Made by a program: the position numbers and the translations under genes
NCBI GenBank assembly: GCA_016709545.1
Contig: JADJMO010000004.1
Coordinates: 124,001 to 188,000, forward strand
DNA length: 64,000 nucleotides
Reading direction: 5' to 3'
Source of the DNA: Myxococcales bacterium
GTDB taxonomy: Bacteria; Myxococcota_A; Polyangia; Polyangiales; JADJMO01
The notes under the pieces: model-generated
The model's database searches: none
What the model was told of the DNA's origin: nothing
The model's input: only the letters and a program-made list of their open reading frames with translations
Shown: piece after piece, positions 16,881-26,489 of the stretch
Numbering within the stretch: position 1 is the first letter of the stretch
Layout of the letters: the number at the start of each line of letters is the position of its first letter

Positions 16881-17311
16881 GCCTGAAGGACATCCTCGAG
16901 TCGGCCCGCGAGCGGGGAGATTTCTCGGCGTTCGTCGACGCGATCCCCTACGCGCGGTTCCTCGGCCTCACCGTGCGGCGGGAGGGCGAGTCGCTGATCA
17001 CCACCATGACGTTCTCGCCGATGCTGGTCGGCAACGCGACCATCCCCGCGCTGCACGGCGGCACGATCGGGGGGCTCGTCGAGTCGGCGGCCGTGTTCCA
17101 GCTGCTCTACGAGGCCGACCAGCTCGTGCTGCCGAAGATCATCAACGTCACCGTCGACTACCTGCGCTCGGCGCGCGCCGTCGATACCCATGCCACCGGG
17201 ATCATCACCAAGCAGGGCCGCCGGGTGACGAGCGTGCGCGCCGTCGCCTGGCAAGAGGACCGCGACAAGCCGATCGCGACGGCGAGCGCGCACTACCTGG
17301 TCGGGGCCTGA
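16877..17311 (+). CDS. Hotdog thioesterase-like protein (second of a tandem pair)
   Basis: 144 residues, start inside an ATGA overlap with the first thioesterase. It shows the same fold: NATIPALHGGTIGGLVESAA, INVTVDYLRSARAVDTHATG and TASAHYLVG. The acidic position after HGG-x7 is Glu (VES) where the first copy has Asp (VDA), so the pair may form a heteromer or have diverged substrates. The stop directly abuts the SelO start. Confidence 0.82.
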   Translation: MSLKDILESARERGDFSAFVDAIPYARFLGLTVRREGESLITTMTFSPMLVGNATIPALHGGTIGGLVESAAVFQLLYEADQLVLPKIINVTVDYLRSARAVDTHATGIITKQGRRVTSVRAVAWQEDRDKPIATASAHYLVGA

Positions 17312-18685
17312 GTGTACCGGCCGAGCAAGGCGCACGCGGAGCTCGGCCCCGCGTTCTACGACGAGGTCACGCCCGCGCGGTTCCCCCTGCACGTGGAGCG
17401 GTTCTGGAACGCGCGCTGGGCGGAGCGCGTGGGGCTCGGCGGGGTGGATCGCGAGAAACACCTCGCGCGCCTCGCGCCGCTCGACGGCAGCCTCGAGAGG
17501 CCCCTCGCCCTCCGCTACCACGGGCACCAGTTCGACAACTACAACCCCGCGCTCGGCGACGGCCGCGGGTTCCTGCACGCGCAGCTGCTGGACGATCGGG
17601 ATCGCCTCCTCGACCTCGGCACCAAGGGCAGCGGCCAGACCCCGTGGTCGCGCGGCGGCGACGGGCGCCTCACGCTCAAGGGCGGCGTACGCGAGGTGCT
17701 CGCGACCGAGATGCTGGAGGCACTCGGGGTCTACACGTCGAAGACCTTCTCGCTGTTCGAGACGGGCGAGGAGCTGTTCCGCGGCGACGAGCCCTCGCCC
17801 ACCCGGTCCTCGATCCTCGTGCGCCTCTCGCACTCGCACGTGCGCATCGGGACGTTCCAGCGGCTCGCCTACGAGAACGACAAGGCCTCGCTCGGTCGCC
17901 TCGTCGAGCACTGCCTCGCGCACTACGTGGAGGAGCCGACGGAGCCGGTCGCGCCGGTCGCGCTGCTCGCGCACGTGGTCGAGGAGAGCGCGCGCCTCGC
18001 GGCCCAGTGGATGGTCGCTGGGTTCGTGCACGGCGTGCTCAACAGCGACAACATGAACGTCACCGGCGAGAGCTTCGACTACGGCCCGTGGCGGTTCTTG
18101 CCGCGGTACGACCCGGCGTTCACCGCGGCGTATTTCGACCACGGCGGGCTCTACTGCTACGCGCGACAGCCGCAGGCCGTGATGAACAACCTCCTGCGCC
18201 TCGCCCGCGCGCTGGCGCTGCTCGAGCCGATGGCCGCGCTCGAGCCAGTGCTGCAGCGGTTCGAGGCGCGCTTCTCGGCGCACGTCGCGAAGGCGTGGAT
18301 CGGCCGCCTCGGCCTGCGCTCGCGCGACCCGGACCAGGACCTCGCGCTCGTGGAGGTGTGCTTCGACTTCCTCGACCGCACGCGGATGGGGCTGGACGAG
18401 CTGTGCTTCGACTTCTTCGGCGGACCGGCCAGCACCGCGCGCGCGTTCGACGGTCCTCGCGGGCGCATCTACCGCGAGGCCGGTCCCCTCACCGACGCCC
18501 TCGACGCCTACGAGCCGGTCGCCGATCGCCTCGCGGATCCCTATTTCCAGCGCAAGGATCCCTGCACGATGCGGATCGACGAGGTGGAGGCGATCTGGCT
18601 CCCCATCGCCGAGCGGGATGACTGGACCCGTTTCGAGGCCAAGATCGCGGAGGTTCGCGCCCTGGGCCAGGTGTACGCGGGCTAG
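17312..18685 (+). CDS. selO: Protein adenylyltransferase SelO (YdiU family)
   Basis: 457 residues; GTG 17312 immediately follows the TGA of the second thioesterase. SelO is a pseudokinase-fold enzyme that transfers AMP to protein hydroxyls and has been linked to redox response. The diagnostic blocks are present: LRYHGHQFDNYNPALGDGRG, LGTKGSGQTPWSRGGDGRLT, and HGVLNSDNMNVTGESFDYGP with both metal/catalytic Asp residues (DNM and DYG). Slightly shorter than the E. coli protein. There is no C-terminal selenocysteine; the last residues are LGQVYAG. The thioesterase pair upstream is unusual company. Confidence 0.9.
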   Translation: MYRPSKAHAELGPAFYDEVTPARFPLHVERFWNARWAERVGLGGVDREKHLARLAPLDGSLERPLALRYHGHQFDNYNPALGDGRGFLHAQLLDDRDRLLDLGTKGSGQTPWSRGGDGRLTLKGGVREVLATEMLEALGVYTSKTFSLFETGEELFRGDEPSPTRSSILVRLSHSHVRIGTFQRLAYENDKASLGRLVEHCLAHYVEEPTEPVAPVALLAHVVEESARLAAQWMVAGFVHGVLNSDNMNVTGESFDYGPWRFLPRYDPAFTAAYFDHGGLYCYARQPQAVMNNLLRLARALALLEPMAALEPVLQRFEARFSAHVAKAWIGRLGLRSRDPDQDLALVEVCFDFLDRTRMGLDELCFDFFGGPASTARAFDGPRGRIYREAGPLTDALDAYEPVADRLADPYFQRKDPCTMRIDEVEAIWLPIAERDDWTRFEAKIAEVRALGQVYAG

Positions 18686-18757
18686 AGCGGATGTGGTTGA
18701 CGCACGGCGACGAAACGTTTGCTTGAAAGCCTGGGTCGCTCGTACACAATCGGAGGA

Positions 18758-20605
18758 ATGCAACGCTTCCCCTTTCTCCGCTTCGTGGCGCTCGGCGCCG
18801 TGGTCTGCAGCTCGGTCGGCTTCGTCGCCTGCGCCACCGGCTCCTCCGGTGACGTCGACATCATCCCTGGCGACGGCGGGGCCGACGGGAGTACGGACGA
18901 CACGGGCGGTGGGGACACCGGCGCGGGGGACACGGGGACTCCGACGGACGGCGGCGGCGACACCGGCACGACGACGGACGGTGGCGACGGCGGCGACACG
19001 GGCACGGTCGCGGAGACCGGCGACGGCGGCGACGGCAGCACCTGCGCCGCGGGCTGTCCCGTGGGGAAGTGGGACATCGACGGCGACCCGCTGACCGGCG
19101 AGTGCGGCTGCGAATACGCCTGCGTGAAGAAGGGCACCACGGACCCGATCGACGACAAGTTCACGGACGACAACTGCGACGGCAGCGACGGCGTGGTGGA
19201 GAAGTGCATCTACGTGACCCCGAGCACGGCGGGCGACGACTCGAACTCGGGCACCCGCGTGAAGCCGATGAAGACGATCACGGCCGCGATCGCCAAGGCG
19301 AAGGCCACGGGCGTGCCGGCGGTGTGTCTCGGCGGCGGCACCTACACCGGCCTCGTGCAGATGGAGAGCGGGATTTCGCTGTACGGCGGGTTCGACGAGA
19401 GCGATTCCACGTTCAAGTTCAAGCGCTCGGCCGCGGCCACGTCCACGTTGGTGAATGCGGGCACGGTGGTCTACGCGCCGAGCGTCGACGCGGAGACACA
19501 CCTCGAAGGGCTGACGCTTTCGGCGACCACGCCGACTGGCCTCGGAGCCAGCGCGTACGGCGTGCGGCTCGGCGGCGGCAGCGCGACGTTCTACGTCCGC
19601 TACAACAAGATCACGGTCGCAACCGGCACGGATGGTGACGACGGCGTTGGAGGCAGCAAGGGTTCCGATGGCGCCAAGGGTCCCGATGGCAAGGCGTGGA
19701 ACGTGAGCAGCGGCGGCTCGACCGATCCCACCGTCTCGCCCTGTGGAGCGACGGGCGGTGGTGGCGGCAATGGCGGGCTCGGGACGGGCAAGGGTGGTGA
19801 CGGTACTGGCGGCACGGCTGGCAGCGGGGGACCCGGGAGTGGCGGTACCTCGGGCAGTGGTGCTTGCTACAGCACCGCTGCGACAGGGACCGGGGGCGGA
19901 ACCGTTGTCCTGCCTGGCTCGAACGGAAGCCCTGGTGGTGTCAGCGCAGTCAATGGAAGCCTGACGTCCGCCGGGCTCTACACGCCCGCCGTCGCGCCGA
20001 AGGGAACCGATGGCGGCGCGGGTGGGTCAGGCGGTGGCGGCGGCGGCGGAGGCGGCCGGGCAAGGGCAGCTTCGGCGGCGGCTGCATCGGCACCTCCGAT
20101 CTACGCGGCGGCGGAGGTGGCGCTGGCGGCAACGGTGGCTGCGGGGGAACGGGCGGCGGAGGTGGTCTCGGCGGTGGTGGCAGCATCGCCATCACGGCAG
20201 CGGGCGGAACGCTCGTCGTCGACCTCTGTGACATCACCGTCGGCAAGGGCGGTCGGGGTGGCAATGGCAAGGGTGGCGGCGGTGGTGGGTCCGGCAACGT
20301 CGGCGGCTCCGGCGGCGCGGGGCGAGATCGGCGGGACGATCATTGGTGTGGGTCTGACTGGCAACGCCGGTGGTGGCGGCGCGGTGGTGCAGGTGCGGCG
20401 GCGGCAATGGTGGTCCTGGCGCGGGTGGCGCTGGTGGTCCGAGTGTCTGCGTCGCGAGCAGCGCCAGCGCAACGGTCACGTTCTCCGTCGGCCTCGGGAA
20501 GAACTCCTGCGTCAACGGCGGCGGCGGGGCCGGGCGGGGGCGGGCGCGAGCGGCGTGACGGCAACCGGTCCGACCGGCGCGTCGGGGCCCACGCTCGCCC
20601 TCTAG
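18758..20605 (+). CDS. DUF1565-type lipoprotein with Gly-rich C-terminal half (several frameshifts)
   Basis: Start ATG 18758 behind GGAGGA. The signal MQRFPFLRFVALGAVVCSSV leads to a lipobox-like GFVAC, then an Asp/Gly/Thr linker to about residue 95. A parallel-beta-helix type DUF1565 stretch follows (CIYVTPSTAGDDSNSGTRVK, TITAAIAKAKATGVPAVCLG, SGISLYGGFDE). From about 19.65 kb it is Gly/Ser-rich. The reading frame changes near 20055, 20318, 20390 and 20537; following the Gly-rich or sensible frame each time gives one protein ending GVTATGPTGASGPTLAL at 20605. The breaks fall in GGC/GGT tracts and look like indel errors. Probable outer-membrane lipoprotein of unknown function. Confidence 0.7.
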   Translation: MQRFPFLRFVALGAVVCSSVGFVACATGSSGDVDIIPGDGGADGSTDDTGGGDTGAGDTGTPTDGGGDTGTTTDGGDGGDTGTVAETGDGGDGSTCAAGCPVGKWDIDGDPLTGECGCEYACVKKGTTDPIDDKFTDDNCDGSDGVVEKCIYVTPSTAGDDSNSGTRVKPMKTITAAIAKAKATGVPAVCLGGGTYTGLVQMESGISLYGGFDESDSTFKFKRSAAATSTLVNAGTVVYAPSVDAETHLEGLTLSATTPTGLGASAYGVRLGGGSATFYVRYNKITVATGTDGDDGVGGSKGSDGAKGPDGKAWNVSSGGSTDPTVSPCGATGGGGGNGGLGTGKGGDGTGGTAGSGGPGSGGTSGSGACYSTAATGTGGGTVVLPGSNGSPGGVSAVNGSLTSAGLYTPAVAPKGTDGGAGGSGGGGGGGGGRARAASAAAASAPPIYAAAEVALAATVAAGERAAEVVSAVVAASPSRQRAERSSSTSVTSPSARAVGVAMARVAAVVGPATSAAPAARGEIGGTIIGVGLTGNAGGGGAVVQVRRRQWWSWRGWRWWSECLRREQRQRNGHVLRRPREELLRQRRRRGRAGAGASGVTATGPTGASGPTLAL

Positions 20606-20612
20606 CGAGCGT

Positions 20613-22087
20613 TCAGGGCACGAAGACTCCACCTGTCCCGAGGGCGGCTGCGGCACAATCCCAGCCGCCCCACACCACCACGAAGTCCTTCGTGTCGATC
20701 ACGGACCCGACCGCGCGCGCTGCGGGCTCGTTGTCTTTCGACATGGGCGACCACTTCCCGCTGTTTCGTTCGAACACTGCGCCACTCGCTGCGGGTGCGA
20801 GCTTGTCGAGCTTGCCGGTCTTCCCGTCGTTGCAACCGGACCACGTCCAGCAGCGATCGCCTCGGCACCAGGTGGCTGGCAGCACTCGCGCTGGTGGAGA
20901 GAGAAGGGCGCCATCGAGGGCCGTCACCGGCGCCCAGCCCGACGCCTGATCACCAAGCGCCGTCGTTCTGGAGTTCGAGCGAACCGCTCAGCGTGAAACC
21001 GCCGAAGACGAACACGCTCTTCGGACCCACCGTGACGCCCGGCAGATCGCGAATCGGGCCCGAGTACGGCTCGATCTTTCGCCAGAGACCCGTCGTCGGA
21101 TTGAAGGCCGCGCCATCGCGGGCACCCGTGATCTCGCCGATCGTGCCACCAAAGACGATGAACTCCTCCCCGGTCCACGTCGCCGCGGGAGCGCTGCGAC
21201 CATCGATCGGCGCAGCCGGCAACGTCGACCAGGCATCCGTGCCTGGATCGTAGATGGCACCATCCGCGAGCATGTCCGAGGCAACTCCACTGTGACCGCC
21301 CCAGACGATCATCTTGCTTCCAGTCCAAGCTGCGGCATGGCTGTGGCGCGGCTTCAGTGGACTCACCGCCATCGACACCCACTCGTCGCGGACGGCGACG
21401 TAGCGAGCTCCCGTGTTCCGCGTGGCCGGTGAGCCGCTGATGGTCTGCCCACCCCACACAATCACGTCGACACCGGTGGCGACGGCCGAAGCACCGACGC
21501 GCCCCGCGAGCTCCGTCGGAGCCTTCGCGATCGGCTTCCAGGTGTTGGTCTTGAGATTCCAGCGCGCACCGTCGGCGTAGTAGGCGTCGCCGCCCCCGTT
21601 CGAGCCACCCCACACGAAGTACTCGGTATCGGTCCAGGTCTGTGCAGCACGCCAGCGCCCCCGCGAACCCGGCGGGAGGGTCGGCCATCTTCGACCACCC
21701 CTTCGGCATCGCGCACACCGCGGCGCCCCAGCTGCACGTGGCGGAACACGTACGCGAACGCTTCTCGAGCGCCTTGTCGCACGCCGCGCCCGAGACGGCC
21801 TCCGTCGTCCCCGCCGCGCACTCCCCCTCGGCTTCGCACGCGCCCCACGCGCCGAACGTGCCGTCTGGCTGGCACGCGCGCTTGCGCGTCCCGCACTTGC
21901 CGCACGCCTCCGACGTGGGCCCCGCGCAGCTCGTCTCGCCGACCTCACCAGCATCACCACTGTCGGCACACACCGGCGAAGAGGGCCGGATGTCGCAGCA
22001 GCGCTCGGGATGGAGATCGCACTCCGCCGCATACTCCGAGGTGCCGCAACCGAGCAGGCCCATCACACCCAAGATCGTCGCTCGCAT
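20613..22087 (-). CDS. Kelch-type beta-propeller lipoprotein (two frameshifts)
   Basis: Start ATG 22087; the signal MRATILGVMGLLGC has a perfect lipobox. A Cys-rich module follows (CGKCGTRKRACQPDGTFGAW, CDKALEKRSRTC). The frame then shifts near 21650 into kelch repeats: TDTEYFVWGGSNGGG, GVDVIVWGGQTISG, GSKMIVWGGHSGVA, GEEFIVFGGTIGEI and PKSVFVFGGFTLSG. A second shift near 20953 leads to the last blade (GWAPVTALDGALL ... DFVVVWGGWDC) and the stop at 20613. It begins 2 bp after the stop of the PEGA-type gene, so they form one operon. Likely a cell-surface binding protein. Confidence 0.75.
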
Positions 22088-22089
22088 GT

Positions 22090-23061
22090 TCAGAACCTCC
22101 CCTGGAGGGCGAGCCCGTACGTCCCGTTGCCGACCAGCGGCGTGGCCATCGCCGACTTCTTCCCGCTGTCCGCCGTGCCCCACAGGATGAACCCGGTGCC
22201 GATCGCCACGAGGGCGACGCCCGCGCTCACGAACCCGGTCGTGCGCCACGCGGTCACCGCGCCGGCGCCGGCCGCGCTCTCGTCGCACCCGAAGCCCTTC
22301 TGCGCCGCGCAGTTCTTCTCCACCGACGACTGCGCCGAGGTCATGAAGAAGTACGACCCGACCGCCACGACGGTGAACACGCCACCGATCACGAACGGGA
22401 TCACCGCGCGTCGCGCGCCGCTGGAGGGCGGATCGTCGACTGGCTTGGGCGCCGGTGCCGGAGCGGGTGCAGGCGTGGGCACCGACACGTTCGCGATCGG
22501 CGGTGCCGGTGGCGCGACCGACGTGTCGATCTCCACCTCGAGCGCCTGCGAGTCCTGCAGCGTGATCTTCTGCTTGAAGATCTCCTTCCCGCCTCGCGAT
22601 GCCACCACCAGGTGCGCGCCGGGGTTGAGCGGCACGGTGACCGGTGGGCCGATCGGCTTGCCGTCGAGCGTGACCCACGCGTCCTGTGGACTCGAGGTGG
22701 CCATGCGCACCGTGAGCTTGGGCATGCGCGCGCGGATGTCGTCGAGGTCGCCCTGCGCCGTCGCCCGCAGCGCGTCGGCCGCCGGGTCCTTCACGAGCAC
22801 CGAGAGGATCACCTCGGCCTCGACGAACTTGCCGAGCCGCACGAGCAGACCGGCGCGCTTGAGGCGCGTGTACACGTTCTGCTTCCCCTCGGGGATCTGG
22901 TCGAGCAGCGTGAGCGCCTTCTCGTACTCCTCGCCCTTCTCAGCTTCGAGCACCTCCTTGTACTTCGCCTCGTAGCCAGGGGGGGCGCCCTTGGGCGCGG
23001 CGGCGAAGGCGACCGAAGGCGCGAGCGCGAGACACAGCAGCAGACACGACAGCGGACGCAT
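22090..23061 (-). CDS. PEGA-domain-like membrane protein
   Basis: 323 residues from ATG 23061. A signal peptide (MRPLSCLLLCLALAPSVAFA) precedes a TPR-like helical stretch (YEKALTLLDQIPEGKQNVYT). A PEGA-like beta domain (VTLDGKPIGPPVTVPLNPGA, LVVASRGGKEIFKQKITL), a Pro/Ala linker, and two membrane helices (VIPFVIGGVFTVVAVGSYFF and TGFVSAGVALVAIGTGFILW) follow. Such proteins are common in myxobacteria, often near kinase genes, and their role is unknown. First gene of a two-gene operon with the kelch lipoprotein; divergent from the Cys-rich lipoprotein over 184 bp. Confidence 0.75.
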   Translation of the reverse strand: MRPLSCLLLCLALAPSVAFAAAPKGAPPGYEAKYKEVLEAEKGEEYEKALTLLDQIPEGKQNVYTRLKRAGLLVRLGKFVEAEVILSVLVKDPAADALRATAQGDLDDIRARMPKLTVRMATSSPQDAWVTLDGKPIGPPVTVPLNPGAHLVVASRGGKEIFKQKITLQDSQALEVEIDTSVAPPAPPIANVSVPTPAPAPAPAPKPVDDPPSSGARRAVIPFVIGGVFTVVAVGSYFFMTSAQSSVEKNCAAQKGFGCDESAAGAGAVTAWRTTGFVSAGVALVAIGTGFILWGTADSGKKSAMATPLVGNGTYGLALQGRF

Positions 23062-23245
23062 TGGCTTTCCCCCGTGGTCGACACGTGCCGACCCGCGGTT
23101 GCGCGAATAGCGCACACGCCCGGCATCGGCCATCGGGCCGGCCAGCGGTGCCGCGGCCGAATGCCACTGGCACACCCGGCACACTCACAAATTCCCCAGT
23201 TTCCGCTTGCGCCCGGCTGGCCCAGTCGTTGCTGAGCCATGTGCC

Positions 23246-23902
23246 ATGCGTACCCTCGTCCTCGCCCTCGCGTTCCTCGTCGGCTGTGGCGCCAAGACCT
23301 CCGAGACCAACCCCGACGACGGCGGGACCGATGGAGGGAGCGACACGCCGACCAGCGACACCGCGATCGACGTCGGTGTCGATCTCACGTTCTGCACGGG
23401 GGCCGGTCAGTGCGCGGTGACGCCCATCACGTGTTGCGGCACGTGCAGCTCGCCGACGCTGGGCGACACCAAGGCGGTCCGCAAGGACAAGGTCGCGATC
23501 GATCGCTCGCTCACGTGCGGTCCGACCCCGCCCCCCTGTCCCGGCTGCGCGGTCATGAAGCTCGACGACAGCATCCAGGCCGTCTGTCGGTTCGGCGGTG
23601 GCGGTGGCGGTGGGGGCGCGCCCGCGGGCAGGTGCACCGCGATCGACGTGCGCACCGAGCCGGTGTCCGCGTGCGAGACCGACACCGACTGCGTCCTTCG
23701 CTCGAGCGGCTGCTGTGACGAGTGTGCGCCCACGCGCGATCAGATCATCGCCATCAACACCAAGGCGATCCCGAGCTGGCGCGCCGAGGTGTGCGTGGGC
23801 GACGAGGTCTGCTCGCGGTGCCTGACCAAGCCACCGCCCGGCATCGCGGCCACGTGCGATCCGGCGACCAAGCACTGCCGCGTCGTCGACCTGCTCGACT
23901 GA
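23246..23902 (+). CDS. Cys-rich lipoprotein of unknown function
   Basis: 218 residues from ATG 23246. Signal MRTLVLALAFLVGC with lipobox LVGC. A short Asp/Gly/Thr linker, then two similar Cys-rich halves (CAVTPITCCGTCSSP and CVLRSSGCCDECAPTRDQII) separated by a Gly tract near residue 130. The repeated C-x5-6-CC-x2-C pattern suggests a disulfide-stabilised duplicated module. I do not recognise the family. It lies between the PEGA and FG-GAP genes in the secreted-protein island. Confidence 0.65.
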   Translation: MRTLVLALAFLVGCGAKTSETNPDDGGTDGGSDTPTSDTAIDVGVDLTFCTGAGQCAVTPITCCGTCSSPTLGDTKAVRKDKVAIDRSLTCGPTPPPCPGCAVMKLDDSIQAVCRFGGGGGGGGAPAGRCTAIDVRTEPVSACETDTDCVLRSSGCCDECAPTRDQIIAINTKAIPSWRAEVCVGDEVCSRCLTKPPPGIAATCDPATKHCRVVDLLD

Positions 23903-23983
23903 CGCACCACGTCGCGGCGAAACCATCAGAATCGCACGCAGGTTCTTCACCGCAACGGTATGTTTCTCGCTACGGAGGAACGC

Positions 23984-26443
23984 ATGCGCGCTTCGACTTG
24001 GCTTGGTCTGGGTGTGGGTGGCGTCGGCCTGTGCGTCCTCGCCTTCTTCGGGTGTGGCGGTGACGGGTCGGGCACCGACCCCATCGATCTCGGCGATTCC
24101 GCGGGCGGAGAGACCTCCGACACCGGCGATCTCGACGGCGGGTTGATCCTCGATTCGGGCGCGGGCGGGTGTTCGACCTCCACCGAGTGCGACGGCGGCA
24201 TCTGCGTGGACGGCAAGTGCTGCCCCTCGGCAGCGTCCGTTTGCGGTGCCACCTGTTGCACGAGTGGGACAGTCTGCTTGTTCGACAAGTGCGTCACGCC
24301 GGGTGGCCCGTGCTTCACCGGCAACGATTGCAAGGCCGGCGAGTACTGTGAGCCGGCGCTCGGCGGCGGCGCGACGGGCGGTGATGCCGGCGTCGACGGC
24401 GGCGGCCCGCTGTGTCCCGAGCCGCCTCCGCTCCCCGGCAAGTGCGTGCCGCGACCGCCGGTGTGCCCCGACGCCCCGAGCGGCGACGCCGGCGTCGACG
24501 GCGGTGACGCGGGTGCGACCGACTGCGTCCCCAAGTGCGAATACAAGCCCACCGCGGGCAAGCTCGACGCGATCCAGGAGTGGTCGTGGGGCCAGGCCGG
24601 CGCGACCGAGTTCCCCGGCTTCGTCGACGTGTGGGCCACCCCCACCGTCGGTCGCGTCTACGACACCAACTGCGACGGCAAGATCGACCAGCTCGATCCG
24701 CCGAACGTGATCTTCGTGAGCGGCAACGCCGAAGGCACGTGCTGCCAGTGCAACGGCAAGGTCCCGACCTCGTGCCACACCGGCGTGCTCCGCATGCTCA
24801 ACGGCCGCACCGGCAAGGAGATCTGGTCGCTCCGCAAGGCCTCGACCGCGAGCGTGGGCTTCTCCGGCGCCTCCGTCGCGATCGCCGACCTCGACGGCGA
24901 CGGCCGCATGGAGATCGCGGCGATCACCGGCGAGGGGTACGTCGTGATCGTCGACGGCAAGGGCGCGGTCAAGATGACCAGCGACAAGCCCATCCCCGGT
25001 GGCAGCACCACCGACGACAACTTCGGGTGGGGTGGTGGCCTCGCCATCGCCGACATGGACGGCGACGGCGCGCCCGAGATCGCCTACGGCCACACGGTCT
25101 TCACCACCAAGGGCGGCGCGCTGAAGCTGCTGTTCGGCGGCACCGGGGCCAACACGCACATCGATCTGTCCACGTTCGTCGACCTCGACGGCGCGGCGGA
25201 CGGCAAGCTCGAGCTCCTGGTCGGATCGGTGGCCTACAAGGCCGACGGCACCGTGCTCTGGAACCGCACCGACATCGGCGGCGGCTTCCCCGCGATCGGC
25301 GACTTCGACAAGGACGGCAAGCCCGAGGTCGTCGTCATCGACCAGGGCAAGGCGTACGTGCTCGAGGGCGCCACGGGCAAGACGATCATCGGCCCCTTCA
25401 CCCTCCCCGGCACCGGCTCGGGCGGCCCGCCCACGGTCGCGGACTTCGACGGCGACAAGATCCCCGAGGTCGGCGTCGCGATGCAGAACTTCTACAGCGC
25501 CCTCAAGGTCGACATGAAGGGCAAGAAGTTCACGACCATGTGGAGCGCCCCGAGCCACGACCTGAGCTCCTCGGTCACCGGGTCGAGCGTGTTCGACTTC
25601 GAGGGCGATGGCCGCGCCGAGGTCGTCTACAACGACGAGTGCTTCCTCTGGGTCTACGACGGCCCGACCGGCGCGATCCGCTTCGCGGGGCTCACCACCT
25701 CGTTCACCGCGACCGAGGCCTCGCTCGTGGCCGACGTCGACGGCGACGGCCGCAGCGAGATCCTCATGGTGAGCAACGGCGCCGACCCGAGCGCCACCGG
25801 CTGGAAGTGCAACATCGACCCCTGGAACAAGGCCGACGCCAAGACCGGTCGACCGGCGTGGGTGCCCCCCAAGGGCGGCACCGCCTACCGCGGCATCACC
25901 GCGTTCGGAGACGCGAGCAACGCGTGGGTCGGCACGCGCACGCTCTGGAACCAGCACACCTACCACGTGTCGAACATCTGCGACGACCGCGACTCGGCGT
26001 GCGTCGCGCCGAACAAGTACGGCTCCATCCCGAAGAGCGAGCAGAAGAACTGGTCCACGCCCTGGCTGAACAACTTCCGCCAGAACGTGCAGGACAAGGG
26101 CATCTTCGACGCGCCTGACGCCACCGTCTCGTTGGCCGTGCGGTGCACGACGCCGGTGCTGCTCGACGCCTCGCTGCGCAACGCGGGCCTCGCCTCGCTG
26201 CCCGCCGGCGTCGACGTCGGGTTCTACACCGCCGCCGGCAAGCGGCTCGGCTCGCTCAAGTCCACGACGGTGCTGTTCCCCGGGCAGACGGAGAAGCTCT
26301 CCTTCTCGGTCGCGCCCGGCGACGCGACCAAGGACGACACGTTCTACGCGAAGATCGAGATCGACCCGAAGAAGCCGCTCTTCCGCGAGTGCCGCGCCGA
26401 CAACGACCAGAGCGCCAACGCGAAGGCGAGCTGCCCGAAGTGA
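23984..26443 (+). CDS. FG-GAP/VCBS repeat lipoprotein with Cys-rich N-terminus
   Basis: 819 residues; GGAGGAA at 23974-23980 selects ATG 23984. Signal with Cys at GLCVLAFFGC. The N-terminal 190 residues are Cys-rich with DAGVDGG linkers. From about 200 come integrin-alpha-like repeats with calcium-loop motifs: DLDGDGRMEI, DMDGDGAPEI, DFDKDGKPEV, DFDGDKIPEV, DFEGDGRAEV and DVDGDGRSEI. The C-terminal 110 residues resemble a CARDB-like adhesion domain (VLLDASLRNAGLASLPAGVD). Probable surface lipoprotein binding calcium and a ligand or matrix. Confidence 0.82.
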   Translation: MRASTWLGLGVGGVGLCVLAFFGCGGDGSGTDPIDLGDSAGGETSDTGDLDGGLILDSGAGGCSTSTECDGGICVDGKCCPSAASVCGATCCTSGTVCLFDKCVTPGGPCFTGNDCKAGEYCEPALGGGATGGDAGVDGGGPLCPEPPPLPGKCVPRPPVCPDAPSGDAGVDGGDAGATDCVPKCEYKPTAGKLDAIQEWSWGQAGATEFPGFVDVWATPTVGRVYDTNCDGKIDQLDPPNVIFVSGNAEGTCCQCNGKVPTSCHTGVLRMLNGRTGKEIWSLRKASTASVGFSGASVAIADLDGDGRMEIAAITGEGYVVIVDGKGAVKMTSDKPIPGGSTTDDNFGWGGGLAIADMDGDGAPEIAYGHTVFTTKGGALKLLFGGTGANTHIDLSTFVDLDGAADGKLELLVGSVAYKADGTVLWNRTDIGGGFPAIGDFDKDGKPEVVVIDQGKAYVLEGATGKTIIGPFTLPGTGSGGPPTVADFDGDKIPEVGVAMQNFYSALKVDMKGKKFTTMWSAPSHDLSSSVTGSSVFDFEGDGRAEVVYNDECFLWVYDGPTGAIRFAGLTTSFTATEASLVADVDGDGRSEILMVSNGADPSATGWKCNIDPWNKADAKTGRPAWVPPKGGTAYRGITAFGDASNAWVGTRTLWNQHTYHVSNICDDRDSACVAPNKYGSIPKSEQKNWSTPWLNNFRQNVQDKGIFDAPDATVSLAVRCTTPVLLDASLRNAGLASLPAGVDVGFYTAAGKRLGSLKSTTVLFPGQTEKLSFSVAPGDATKDDTFYAKIEIDPKKPLFRECRADNDQSANAKASCPK

Positions 26444-26489
26444 ACGGAGCGAGCCGGCCGCCAGGCGACAAGTAGCGTACCCTCGGGGG

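Noticed and set aside
16748..19501. 917-residue open frame on the minus strand
   Set aside because: Antisense to the thioesterase-SelO operon, which has clear family motifs.
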